Below the pieces are notes generated by a model. The model was given only the letters and a program-made list of their open reading frames with translations. It was not told where the DNA came from and did not search any database. DNA of 41,622 nucleotides, taken from assembly GCA_015486615.1 (NCBI GenBank), contig WFRI01000017.1:1-41622 (forward strand). Reading direction: 5' to 3'. This DNA is from Candidatus Omnitrophota bacterium. GTDB lineage: Bacteria; Omnitrophota; Gorgyraeia; Duberdicusellales; Duberdicusellaceae. Shown in pieces: positions 18,970 to 31,499 of this stretch (positions are counted from its first letter, which is position 1; every line of letters begins with the position of its first letter). The translations under genes and the position numbers were made by a program.

Positions 18970-20109
18970 CTAACTAACCATTCGGCACGCCTCAGCAACC
19001 TTTTGTTTAGCCCAATCTATCCAAAATAAAATCTCTTTATAAGAAGAAAATTTTACCGGTCTATGTTTTAATAAAACTCTCCTTAATACCTGCGGTATCT
19101 GGTTAAAACTTATTTTACCTTCCAAAAAAAGCCTTACTGCCTCTTCATCGGCAGCAGCAAACACTGCCGGGGCGGTCCCGGCCTGCATAGCCGCCTCTAA
19201 AGCCAGTTTTAACCCTGGGAATTTTTTAAAATCCGGCCTTAAAAATTCCAGTTTTTCCAAAGAGTACAAATCCAGCCGTTTTAAGGGAGTATTAGAAATA
19301 TCCGGATAATACAAAGCATAATTAATCGGTATGCGCATATCCGGAGAGAAAAAAGACGCCAGCAGACAGCCGTCAGAAGCCTCGGCCAGAGAATGGACAA
19401 CTGACTGAGGGTGTATTACAACCTCTATTTTATCCAAAGGAATACCAAATAAAAAATGCGCCTCCATTACTTCAAAGCCTTTATTAACTAAACTCGCCGA
19501 ATCTATAGTTATTCTTTTGCCCATTTTCCACCGCGGATGCTTAAGTGCCTGTGATATTTTAACCTTTGCTAAATCCTTTCTGTTCCAATTAAGAAAAGGC
19601 CCGCCTGAAGCAGTAATATAAATCTTATTCAAAAATCTTTTCTTAATACCCAAAAGCAGCTGGAATATTGCATTGGCCTCGCTGTCTACAGGGACTATTT
19701 CTGTGCCGCTGTTTTTCAATTTGGTTTTTATCAAAGGCCAGGCCGAAACTATGGATTCCTTATTTGCCAAAAGAACTCTTCTGGTATTGCCTATACATTC
19801 CAGCAAAGGTTCTAAAGCAGCAATGCCGCTTATGCCTAAAATAACGACATCTGATTTCATACGGGCCAAGGCATTTATGCCTTGGCTGCCGGAAAAAACT
19901 TTAACCTTCCCTTTAATTCGCTTAACTTTAGACTCATCCTGCAAAGCAGCATAATCCGGGGAAAATTCTGCAATCTGCCTATTAAGCAAAGAAACATTCC
20001 CTCCTGCAGAAAGGCCGATAACTTTAAACCTGCTCTTATTTTTTCTAAGCACGGCTAAAGCATTTTTGCCTATTGAACCCGTAGAGCCTAATACAATAAC
20101 TTTATTCAT
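18970..20109 (-). CDS. dxr: 1-deoxy-D-xylulose-5-phosphate reductoisomerase
   Basis: 379-aa ORF; 'VIVLGSTGSIGKNAL', 'VPVDSEANAIFQLL', 'TASGGPFLNW', 'HPRWKMGKRITIDSASLVNKGFEVMEAH'. Confidence 0.97.
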   Translation of the reverse strand: MNKVIVLGSTGSIGKNALAVLRKNKSRFKVIGLSAGGNVSLLNRQIAEFSPDYAALQDESKVKRIKGKVKVFSGSQGINALARMKSDVVILGISGIAALEPLLECIGNTRRVLLANKESIVSAWPLIKTKLKNSGTEIVPVDSEANAIFQLLLGIKKRFLNKIYITASGGPFLNWNRKDLAKVKISQALKHPRWKMGKRITIDSASLVNKGFEVMEAHFLFGIPLDKIEVVIHPQSVVHSLAEASDGCLLASFFSPDMRIPINYALYYPDISNTPLKRLDLYSLEKLEFLRPDFKKFPGLKLALEAAMQAGTAPAVFAAADEEAVRLFLEGKISFNQIPQVLRRVLLKHRPVKFSSYKEILFWIDWAKQKVAEACRMVS

Positions 20110-20903
20110 CTTCCGACTATAGTAGTAAGGTAAATATAAAATACCGGAGCAGTAAAAATAAGGCTGTCCACCACATCCAGGACCCCGCCCATTCCCGGGA
20201 GCAGCCGGCCGGAATCTTTTACTCCGCAGTCGCGTTTCAGCAAAGATTCAAACAAATCTCCTAATTCTCCGATAACTGCCAAAATAAAAGATATAAATAA
20301 AGCCTGATATAAAGTAAAGAAATCTACAAAGGCATTAAATACAACCCCTGCGATTAAACTGACAACCAGGCCGCCAAAAGCGCCTTCTAAAGATTTATTA
20401 GGGCTGACTCTTTTTAACAAAGGCCTCTTGCCCCATTTCCTGCCGATAAAATAAGCGCCTAAATCTGAAGACTTGGTGACTAAAATAAGAAAGGCCAAAA
20501 GAAAAGCACCGTCGTCCAAAGCCCTTATTTTAATTATGGAACTCAGACACCAGCAAATATAAATTACCCCAAAAAGTGTTCCGGAAATAGAAAGCACTGT
20601 CTGGTAATTTTCCTTGCGGGTAAGTTCAAGTATAAATAAGGCAAACAAACCTGCGATAATAGACATAAACTGCCATTCAACTGTTAAGGGAAATTTAAAG
20701 AAAATAGTAATAGGGATAACAGCGCCCAAAAACAATCCAACCCCCTGGAATAAACTCACCCCTTTATTCTCAATCATATTAAAAAATTCCCACAAAGCAA
20801 CAAGGATAAAGCCTAAAAGCGCGACAAAACACAACTTATAGGAGAAAATAGCCAATCCCACGATAAAAACAAGAATAGTTGAGCTAAAAACTCTCTTACG
20901 CAT
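20106..20903 (-). CDS. cdsA: Phosphatidate cytidylyltransferase
   Basis: 265-aa membrane protein; 'SDLGAYFIGRKWGKRPLLKRVSPNKSLEGAFGG' and 'GELGDLFESLLKRDCGVKDSGRLLPGMGGVLDVVDSL'. Confidence 0.96.
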   Translation of the reverse strand: MRKRVFSSTILVFIVGLAIFSYKLCFVALLGFILVALWEFFNMIENKGVSLFQGVGLFLGAVIPITIFFKFPLTVEWQFMSIIAGLFALFILELTRKENYQTVLSISGTLFGVIYICWCLSSIIKIRALDDGAFLLAFLILVTKSSDLGAYFIGRKWGKRPLLKRVSPNKSLEGAFGGLVVSLIAGVVFNAFVDFFTLYQALFISFILAVIGELGDLFESLLKRDCGVKDSGRLLPGMGGVLDVVDSLIFTAPVFYIYLTTIVGR

Positions 20904-21600
20904 CTTTTATTCCTCCAAACCTGCGGTCTCTGCGGGAAAAATCATCTATAACCCAATCTAAATCTTCCGGAGAGAAATCCGGCCAGAATTTTTCAATAAA
21001 ATAAAACTCTGCATAAGCCAGCTCCCACAAAAGAAAATTACTAATTCTCAACTCCCCGGAAGTCCTAATCATAACATCCGGATCGGGAATATCCGGGGCA
21101 TATAAATATTTCGAAAAACGGCTCTCGTCGATCTCTTCAGCCGAGATTCTATTTTCTTGAATATCCCTAACTATATTCCTGCAGGCATCCACTATCTCAG
21201 CCCGGCCGCCGTAATTCAAAGCTAAGTTAAAAGTAAAATCGTAATCCCGGCAGGTCTGCCTCTGGACATACTGGATTTTTTCCCATAAACCGCCAGGCAA
21301 AGGCTCTTTTCTGCCAACGGCATTAAACCGTATTTTGTTTTTAATAAAATTTTTCATCTCGCGGTCTAAATACCTGCCAAATTCTGACATAAGAAAATCC
21401 ACTTCTTTTTTAGGACGCGACCAGTTCTCTGTAGAGAAAGTAAAAAAAGTAACAACTTTAACACCTTTTTCTTTTGCCCGGTCAGCAATTTTGCGCACAT
21501 TTTCAATACCCCGGCGGTGGCCTTCAACACGCGGCAGCCCTCTCTGCTTGGCCCAGCGGCCATTGCCGTCCATAATTATGCTTATGTGGTAAGGAACCAT
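20896..21600 (-). CDS. uppS: Isoprenyl transferase (undecaprenyl diphosphate synthase)
   Basis: 234-aa ORF; 'ISIIMDGNGRWAKQRGLPRVEGHRRGIENVR', 'TFFTFSTENW', 'DVMIRTSGELRISNFLLWELAYAEFYF'. Confidence 0.97.
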   Translation of the reverse strand: MVPYHISIIMDGNGRWAKQRGLPRVEGHRRGIENVRKIADRAKEKGVKVVTFFTFSTENWSRPKKEVDFLMSEFGRYLDREMKNFIKNKIRFNAVGRKEPLPGGLWEKIQYVQRQTCRDYDFTFNLALNYGGRAEIVDACRNIVRDIQENRISAEEIDESRFSKYLYAPDIPDPDVMIRTSGELRISNFLLWELAYAEFYFIEKFWPDFSPEDLDWVIDDFSRRDRRFGGIKDA

Positions 21601-21631
21601 TGCCTCTTTTTTTATTAAACTGATGATTTTC

Positions 21632-21658
21632 TAAAAAAATCGGGGGCTCACACCCCCG
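21632..21658 (-). terminator. Rho-independent terminator (minus strand)
   Basis: Minus-strand GCGGGGGTGTGAGCCCCCGATTTTTTT: 6-bp CGGGGG/CCCCCG stem then a T7 run, just past the end of the 21690-22663 gene pair. Confidence 0.8.
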
Positions 21659-21689
21659 CTTAAAACCGTATCCTGCAGCATTTAAAAAA

Positions 21690-22010
21690 CTATTGCTTCT
21701 TAGTTAATGCATCTTTAAGATTCTGTTCCAATGCATCCTTCAATTTGTTCAATTTCTCTACTTCCACCTGTAGTCTTTTAACTGTAGATTCTTTCTCTTT
21801 TAGCCGGCTGGTTAAATCTTCTTTCTCCTGAGACAACTTAGCAAGTCTATCCTTCAGCGTTTTATTCTGTTCTTCTAAATTAATCTTAATTTTGTTTATC
21901 TGCGAATAAAGCTCCGAGGTGCGGCTGACCTGCAGGCCTAAAGATATTATAACAATGATTAGGACTACAATTACTCCGACTAATATACCTATAACAGGAT
22001 AACCTTTCAT
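21690..22010 (-). CDS. Membrane-anchored coiled-coil protein of unknown function
   Basis: 106-aa ORF; N-terminal TM 'VIGILVGVIVVLIIVIISLGLQV' then a long E/K/L-rich helix; stop/start overlap with the upstream OmpA-like gene. Confidence 0.75.
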   Translation of the reverse strand: MKGYPVIGILVGVIVVLIIVIISLGLQVSRTSELYSQINKIKINLEEQNKTLKDRLAKLSQEKEDLTSRLKEKESTVKRLQVEVEKLNKLKDALEQNLKDALTKKQ

Positions 22011-22663
22011 TTAAGTATCTCCTCCTCTGACAAATCCTTTTTCTTCTCCGGGATATTCGCAGCCTGCAGTGTTTTTACTAAACGGGGAAGAATCACTATT
22101 TCTACTCTTCTGTTCTTCTGCATATTCTCAGGTGTAGTATTAGGAACTACCGGCCGATATTCCCCATAGCCTATAACTGAAAGACGCCGGGGAGAAACAC
22201 CTTTATCAATTAGATAATGCAAAACACTCAATGCCCGGTGGGCAGACAATTCCCAGTTCGATTTCCACTTAGAATATTTTATCGGCTGGTTGTCTGTATA
22301 ACCTTCTATCCCCACATTATGCATACTCATTTCGTTATTTAAGACATCAGCAACTTTGTCTAACACTTCAAAACTTGTGTCTTTCAATTTAGCCCTGCCG
22401 GAATCAAAAAGTATTTTTGCCAAAACAGTAATTACCAGACCTTTCCTGCTCATTTTTATACTGACATTTTTATTCTGAATCTCCCGGGAAAATTTCTTTT
22501 CCAGCATAGATTTAGCGTTTCTTAAATTGTCAAGCTCTCTTTGAAGCAGTTGTATCTTCTCAATATCCGAACGCCGGCCTTTTTGAATAACTACACTACA
22601 GCCCTGAAATACCAAGCCTGCTATCAGCAAAATAATTATACTCAATATCTTCCTACCTGTCAT
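22007..22663 (-). CDS. OmpA-family peptidoglycan-associated lipoprotein
   Basis: 218-aa ORF; lipobox 'LVFQGC', coiled coil, OmpA domain 'IEGYTDNQPIKYSKWKSNWELSAHRALSVLHYL' and 'NRRVEIVI'. Confidence 0.92.
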   Translation of the reverse strand: MTGRKILSIIILLIAGLVFQGCSVVIQKGRRSDIEKIQLLQRELDNLRNAKSMLEKKFSREIQNKNVSIKMSRKGLVITVLAKILFDSGRAKLKDTSFEVLDKVADVLNNEMSMHNVGIEGYTDNQPIKYSKWKSNWELSAHRALSVLHYLIDKGVSPRRLSVIGYGEYRPVVPNTTPENMQKNRRVEIVILPRLVKTLQAANIPEKKKDLSEEEILK

Positions 22664-22739
22664 AACCGCCTCCTCTGGTTTCTTTAGTCCAGAAAAAATT
22701 GTATCACAGGCAAAATTTTAGTCAAGAAAACAATATTTC

Positions 22740-24857
22740 CTACTTAAACAGGCTAAATTGCAGGACAAACCCGGCAAAAACTATAGAAACCATTGACATA
22801 AGTTTAATCAAGATATTAAGAGAAGGCCCTGAAGTATCTTTGAAAGGGTCGCCTACTGTATCTCCAACTACAGCGGCTTTATGGTTATCTGAACCTTTGC
22901 CGCCAAAATTGCCTTCTTCTATATACTTCTTAGCATTATCCCATGCTCCGCCGGCATTAGCCATCATAATTGCCAATACAAAACCCGCAGCCAAGGCCCC
23001 CACTAACAATCCCACCACAGACTTGATGCCAAACAATAAACCCATTAGAATCGGCATAATAAACGCAGATAAAGACGGAAGAAGCATTTCTTTCTGAGCA
23101 GCCTTAGTGGTTATTTTTACACAGCGGGAATAATCCGCTTTAGAACTGCCTTCCAGAATTCCTTTATCAGCCCTAAACTGCCGGCGCACTTCTTCTATAA
23201 TGGCCCCGGCGGCCCTGCCTACCGCGCTTAAACTGAATGAACAAAAAAGAAAAGGCATCATTGCTCCCACAAAAACGCCTATAATCATATTCGTATCAAG
23301 AAGCGTAAGATTTAAAGACAACTCTCTGCCCATTCGCAGGGCTTCTTCGAAAACATGGTTTTTGTAAGCAACAATCAAAGCCAAAGCAGTCAAAGCCGCC
23401 GAGCCAATAGCAAAACCCTTTCCTGTTGCTGCAGTAGTATTTCCTAAAGCGTCTAACTGGTCTGTTTTTTTGCGGACATCCGGAGGCAGGCCTGCCATTT
23501 CAGCATTTCCTCCGGCATTGTCAGCAACAGGGCCGTAAGCATCAGTAGCCAAAGTAATACCTAAAGTAGAAAGCATACCTACAGCAGAAATACCTACTCC
23601 ATAGAGCCCCATAGCAAAAGAATGAAAACCTCCGCTTAAAATAAAACTTCCCAGAATAGCCAAACAAACAACAATAACAGTGGCAAAAGGAGAAAACATA
23701 CCTAAAGCAATCCCTTCAATGATAACTGTAGCAGTGCCGGTTTTAGCCGCAGATGCTACTTTTCTGGTAGGCTTGTAATTAGAAGACGTAAAAAACTCAG
23801 TAAAAAAACCTATTATTACTCCGGCAATAAGTCCGGAAATAACCGAACCCCACACGCCTAAATATTTTTTTCCCAAGACAAAATAGACGACAAAAAAAGT
23901 CAAAGCAATTACAAACACTGATGAAGAATACACCCCTTTGCGCAAGGCCCTTAAAAGATTTTTCTGGGTTGCACCTTCTTTAGCCTTAATAAAAAAGAAC
24001 CCTGCAATAGAAGACACTAAACCGCAGGCAGCCACCAGCATAGGAACTATTACTCCTTTAAGACCCAAGCCTGCTACAGCAGCCAAAGCCATTGTAGCTA
24101 CAATAGAATCTACGTAAGACTCATATAAATCTGCGCCCATACCGGCAACATCGCCGACATTATCTCCTACCTGGTCAGCTATAACTGCAGGGTTACGCGG
24201 ATCATCTTCAGGTATGCCTGCCTCTAATTTACCAACCAAATCCGCACCTACATCTGCTGCCTTAGTATAAATACCGCCGCCTAAACGGGCAAATAAAGCC
24301 TGCAAAGAAGCACCCATTCCAAAACACAGCATAGTACTGGTAATGGCCTGGAACTTACCAATCCCTGCCGGTGTTGGATTATGAGTATACCACCAATTTA
24401 AAATCCAGTACCAAACAGACAAGTCTAAAAGCCCAAGCCCCACAACCATAAGACCCATTACCTGGCCGCTGGACATAGCAACTTTTAAACCTCTGTTCAA
24501 ACTAACCTGAGCAGCCTGGGCCGTGCGGCTGGAAGAATTAGTAGCAATATACATACCTATCCAGCCGCATAGAGCCGACCAGAAACCGCCGGTTAAAAAC
24601 GCAAAAGGCACAAACCAAACTAAAAAGCCCTTATAAACAAGAAACCAGAGAATAACAAATATCACCGCAAAGAATATGCCTACAACTTTATACTGCTGTT
24701 TCAAATAAGCCATTGCCCCTTCTTTAACAAATCCGGCAATCTCCTGCATCTTAGAATTGCCTGCCGGCTGCTTAAATATCCAAAACATAAAAGATATACT
24801 TACCAGAATGGCAGATACTGCCGCTATTGGAATAATAAAAAATAAGCCCATAATCAC
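22740..24857 (-). CDS. hppA: Membrane-bound pyrophosphatase (K+-dependent type by sequence)
   Basis: 705-aa ORF; 'IPEDDPRNPAVIADQVGDNVGDVAGMGADLYES', 'GNTTAATGKGFAIGSAALTAL', 'KAAVVGDTVGDPFKDTSGPSLNILIKL'. Confidence 0.96.
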   Translation of the reverse strand: MIMGLFFIIPIAAVSAILVSISFMFWIFKQPAGNSKMQEIAGFVKEGAMAYLKQQYKVVGIFFAVIFVILWFLVYKGFLVWFVPFAFLTGGFWSALCGWIGMYIATNSSSRTAQAAQVSLNRGLKVAMSSGQVMGLMVVGLGLLDLSVWYWILNWWYTHNPTPAGIGKFQAITSTMLCFGMGASLQALFARLGGGIYTKAADVGADLVGKLEAGIPEDDPRNPAVIADQVGDNVGDVAGMGADLYESYVDSIVATMALAAVAGLGLKGVIVPMLVAACGLVSSIAGFFFIKAKEGATQKNLLRALRKGVYSSSVFVIALTFFVVYFVLGKKYLGVWGSVISGLIAGVIIGFFTEFFTSSNYKPTRKVASAAKTGTATVIIEGIALGMFSPFATVIVVCLAILGSFILSGGFHSFAMGLYGVGISAVGMLSTLGITLATDAYGPVADNAGGNAEMAGLPPDVRKKTDQLDALGNTTAATGKGFAIGSAALTALALIVAYKNHVFEEALRMGRELSLNLTLLDTNMIIGVFVGAMMPFLFCSFSLSAVGRAAGAIIEEVRRQFRADKGILEGSSKADYSRCVKITTKAAQKEMLLPSLSAFIMPILMGLLFGIKSVVGLLVGALAAGFVLAIMMANAGGAWDNAKKYIEEGNFGGKGSDNHKAAVVGDTVGDPFKDTSGPSLNILIKLMSMVSIVFAGFVLQFSLFK

Positions 24858-24957
24858 CTCCTGTTTAATCTAAATCTCAAATAATAACCAATTAAACCAA
24901 CCTAAACTACAGCTCAGGATTTTACTCTCAATCTCAACCTAAACCTAATAATCTATA

Positions 24958-27970
<3,013 letters not shown>

Positions 27971-28011
27971 ACCTTACCTCCCGTTAATAATCCTATAAAA
28001 ATTTATGTCTT

Positions 28012-29601
28012 TTACCCTAAGGCTATAGGCTTAATTAAAATAAAATCCTCGTCCGAAGATATTTTCTTAATAACTTTCTCCGGCAAAGACGAATCAATCG
28101 TAAGAATAGTAAACGCCTCTCTGCCTTTCTTGTGCCGGCCTAAACTAACATCTCCTATATTTATTTTATTCCTGCCCAAAATCCCGCCTAATTTTCCAAT
28201 CACTCCAGGCCTGTCTTTATTAATAATAAAAAGCATATTCCCTTCGGGATTGATTTCTAAATAAGTATTGTTAATCCGCACTATTCGTGGATGCTGGTTG
28301 GCAAATAAAGTGCCTTCTAAAACAAAACTTTGCTTACTGGTCTTAACCTCTAAAATAAGGGAACTGACATAATCGCTTTCTTCAGAAGATTTTACGCTCT
28401 CTACAGCAACTCCGCGGTCTTTTATTAAGGAAACTGCGTTAATAAAATTAACTTCTCCTTCCAAAACCGGCTTAAGCAGGCCTTTTACCACGGCTGAAGT
28501 AATAGGGCTTATATTATACCTGTTAATCTCTCCTTTATAAGTTACCAGGACACTGCTAATGCCGCCTCCTGCAACCTGGGCAACAAAAAGCCCCATCTTT
28601 TCAGCCAAATTAATATAAGGCGCAACAACCTTGTAAGTCTCCGGGTCCAAAGACGGAAAATTTATGGTATTTCTCAATCCTTTATCTAATAAAGCGTCCT
28701 TTACACAATGGGCTATTTCTATCGCAACATTAACCTGAGCCTCCTTAGTGGATGCGCCTAAATGAGGAGTAACCACAACATTAGGCAAGGAAAACAAAAG
28801 GCTGTTTTTATCCGGCGGCTCTTTCTCAAAAACATCCAAACCTGCTCCGGCTATTTTATTCTTAGCAAGCGCCTCTGCCAAATCTTTTTCGTTAACTATG
28901 CCGCCCCGGGCACAGTTAATTATCCGGCAGTTAGGTTTCATCAACCTAAGCGTCGAAGCATTTATCATATCTTTGGTTTCTTCATTCAAAGGAGTATGGA
29001 TAGTAATAAAGTCAGCGTTTTTTAATAAGTATTTTAAATCCCCCAAAAAAACGCCTAAGCCTTTGGCTGCTTCTTCGTTTATAAATGGGTCATAACAAAT
29101 AACTTTCATCCCAAAAGCCAAAGCCCTCTTCACCACTTCCCTGCCAATCCGTCCTAAACCTACTATACCCAAAGTCTTATTATAAAGTTCTGTCCCCTTA
29201 AACTTATTTCTTTCCCATTTACCTTCCCGTAAAGACTTGTCTGCCTGAGGAATATTGCGCGCTAAAGAAAGCATAAGTGCAAAAGCCTGCTCGCAGGCAG
29301 AAATAGTATTGCCGGAAGGTGCATTCATAACAACTACACCTCTAACAGTAGCCGCGGGAATATCCACATTATCCACGCCTACTCCTGCCCGGCCTATAAC
29401 TTTAAGTTTTTTCGCCTTGTTTATAATCTCTGCCGTTACTTTCGTCCTGCTGCGAATAATTAAAGCATCATACCTGCCGATTATAGAAAGAAGTTCACCG
29501 GCAGAAACTTCCGGTTTAAAATCAACCTGAAACCTTCTGTCGTTTCTAAAAATCTCTACGCCTTCCTGTGCTAATTTATCGCTTATAAGAATTTTATACA
29601 T
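28012..29601 (-). CDS. serA: D-3-phosphoglycerate dehydrogenase (long form with ACT domain)
   Basis: 529-aa ORF; 'IGRAGVGVDNVDIPAATVRGVVVMNAPSGNTISACE', 'LGIVGLGRIGREV', C-terminal ACT 'MLFIINKDRPGVIGKLGGILG'. Confidence 0.97.
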   Translation of the reverse strand: MYKILISDKLAQEGVEIFRNDRRFQVDFKPEVSAGELLSIIGRYDALIIRSRTKVTAEIINKAKKLKVIGRAGVGVDNVDIPAATVRGVVVMNAPSGNTISACEQAFALMLSLARNIPQADKSLREGKWERNKFKGTELYNKTLGIVGLGRIGREVVKRALAFGMKVICYDPFINEEAAKGLGVFLGDLKYLLKNADFITIHTPLNEETKDMINASTLRLMKPNCRIINCARGGIVNEKDLAEALAKNKIAGAGLDVFEKEPPDKNSLLFSLPNVVVTPHLGASTKEAQVNVAIEIAHCVKDALLDKGLRNTINFPSLDPETYKVVAPYINLAEKMGLFVAQVAGGGISSVLVTYKGEINRYNISPITSAVVKGLLKPVLEGEVNFINAVSLIKDRGVAVESVKSSEESDYVSSLILEVKTSKQSFVLEGTLFANQHPRIVRINNTYLEINPEGNMLFIINKDRPGVIGKLGGILGRNKINIGDVSLGRHKKGREAFTILTIDSSLPEKVIKKISSDEDFILIKPIALG

Positions 29602-30718
29602 AATATTCCTCCTGAAACTTCTTCAAAGCAGCACCCTGTTTAATTTTATAGCCTGTTTTCTTCAACGCTTCTTCTAACAAAAACAGCGCAGCGGCCACAT
29701 CCTGGGCATTTATATACCCCATATGGGCAATCCTTATTATTTTATCCGCCACTTTTCCCTGGCCCGCGGCAATGCTAAGCCCATATTCTTTACGTAGTTT
29801 AGCAACAACTGCTTTAGCCCCTTCCAAAGAAGCCGCAGTAACTGCAGAAGAAGGCGAAGAAGAGAAAACAGCAAGTCCCATCTCTTCCAAAGACAGCCTC
29901 AATGCCCGGGCTATGCGGGAAAATTCTTTCCAGCGGACTTCAATGCTTTCCTGTTTTATTAAGTCCAGAGATTCTTTCAAAGCCGTAATTAAACTCACAG
30001 CCGGAGTATAAGGCGTATCATTTTTCTCATAAGACTTCAAAGATTTCTGAACATCAAAGTAATATTTAGGAAGAGACGCTTTTGCCGCCAAAGATAAGGC
30101 TTTCTTGCTTACAGACATAAACGCCAGCCCCGGGGGAAGCATAAATCCTTTTTGTGAACCGGAGACAACTACATCTACGCCCCATTCATCAGTCCTCAGC
30201 ACATCTGACCCTAAACCGCTTATAGCATCTACCACCAATATGGCCGGATAATTCGAAACAATACCGGCAATCCCTTCTATATCATAAACCGTAGCAGTAG
30301 AAGTTTCGCAAAGAGTAGTATAAACCGCTTTTATATCTTTGTTTTTGTCTAATATTTCTTTAATATCTTCCAAATCGGGAGATTTGCCCCATTCTACTTC
30401 TAAAACCGAAACATCCAAATTGTAAGCCCTGCAAATCTCGGCCCACCTCTCGCCGAATTTTCCCCCGGAAACAGCCAAAACTTTATCCTGCAGGCAGAGA
30501 AAATTGCTTACTGCAGCCTCCATTGCTCCAGTCCCGGAACTGGCAAAAGTAAGCACCGGGTTTTCAGTCTGAAATATATACTTGAGCCCGGAATTTACTT
30601 CCTTAAGAATATTCCTAAATTCGTCTGTCCGGTGATGGATGATATCTCTGCCTAAAGCCATTTTTACCTGCGGGGCCAAAGGTGAAGGTCCTGGTGTCAT
30701 TAAATAAGGATGTTTCAT
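29594..30718 (-). CDS. Class V aminotransferase (alanine/serine-glyoxylate aminotransferase family)
   Basis: 374-aa ORF; 'MTPGPSPLAPQVKMALGRDIIHHRTDEF', 'VVDAISGLGSDVLRTDEWGVDVVVSGSQKGFMLPPGLAF'. Confidence 0.94.
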   Translation of the reverse strand: MKHPYLMTPGPSPLAPQVKMALGRDIIHHRTDEFRNILKEVNSGLKYIFQTENPVLTFASSGTGAMEAAVSNFLCLQDKVLAVSGGKFGERWAEICRAYNLDVSVLEVEWGKSPDLEDIKEILDKNKDIKAVYTTLCETSTATVYDIEGIAGIVSNYPAILVVDAISGLGSDVLRTDEWGVDVVVSGSQKGFMLPPGLAFMSVSKKALSLAAKASLPKYYFDVQKSLKSYEKNDTPYTPAVSLITALKESLDLIKQESIEVRWKEFSRIARALRLSLEEMGLAVFSSSPSSAVTAASLEGAKAVVAKLRKEYGLSIAAGQGKVADKIIRIAHMGYINAQDVAAALFLLEEALKKTGYKIKQGAALKKFQEEYYV

Positions 30719-30750
30719 TGCAAACTTCCTCCTCTAATATGTTATTTTGT

Positions 30751-31356
30751 TTATTTTATTACCTCGTCAACAAGCCCGTATTTTAAAGCTTCCTCAGCAC
30801 TCATAAAAAAATCCCGGTCAGTATCTCTGCCGATTTCCGCTATGCTCCGGCCGGTATGAAAAGCCAGAAGTTCATTCATTTTCTTGCGCATTTTAAGTAT
30901 TTCTTTCGTTTGGATAGAAATATCTTCTGCTGTACCCTGGACACCTCCCCACGGCTGATGAATCATTACCCGGGAATTAGGCAAAGCATATCTTTTCCCT
31001 TTTTTGCCGGCAGCCAAAAGCAAAGCGCCTAAACTGGCTGCCTGGCCTATACAGTAAGTAGCCACATCCGGCTTTACAAACTGCATTGTATCGTATATAG
31101 CCATGCCCGCTGTTATAACTCCGCCGGGAGTATTAATATAAACATTAATATCCTTTTGCGGACTTTCCATCTGCAAAAACAAAAACTGGGCAATTACTAA
31201 ATTAGCCACATTGTCGTCAACTGAGGTACCAATAAATATTATTCTGTCCTTAAGCAGGCGGGAATAAATATCATAGGCTCTTTCTGCCCGGCCAGTCTGC
31301 TCAATAACCATAGGAACATACATTTGGTTTTCCATAATCAACCTCCTCTGCGCCAC
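30751..31356 (-). CDS. clpP: ATP-dependent Clp protease proteolytic subunit
   Basis: 201-aa ORF; '[29 protein letters not shown]', '[13 protein letters not shown]', '[16 protein letters not shown]'. True start is probably MENQMYVP, near 31335. Confidence 0.97.
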   Translation of the reverse strand: MAQRRLIMENQMYVPMVIEQTGRAERAYDIYSRLLKDRIIFIGTSVDDNVANLVIAQFLFLQMESPQKDINVYINTPGGVITAGMAIYDTMQFVKPDVATYCIGQAASLGALLLAAGKKGKRYALPNSRVMIHQPWGGVQGTAEDISIQTKEILKMRKKMNELLAFHTGRSIAEIGRDTDRDFFMSAEEALKYGLVDEVIK

Positions 31357-31377
31357 TTAATTAATAATAACCAAGAA

Positions 31378-31499
31378 CCAATCCCGGCATTGCCTTGCGT
31401 TGAGCCGGACCCTGTGCCGCTCTTGCTCGAATGTCCAAGGTCCAGCGTCGAACCAACTTCAACCAATCTAAACCTAAATCTTAACCTTAACCTAACAAT
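31378..31499 (+). repeat. Copy of the composite intergenic repeat with CTAAACC-like tail
   Basis: ccaatcccggcattgccttgcgttgagccggaccctgtgccgctcttgctcgaat then gtccaag gtccagc gtcgaac, then ctaaacctaaatcttaaccttaaccta up to the tig stop. Confidence 0.8.

Noticed and set aside
29594-30718. Specific naming of the class V aminotransferase as phosphoserine aminotransferase
   Set aside because: Pairing with serA is suggestive, but sequence alone places it in the Ala/Ser-glyoxylate aminotransferase family; substrate undetermined.
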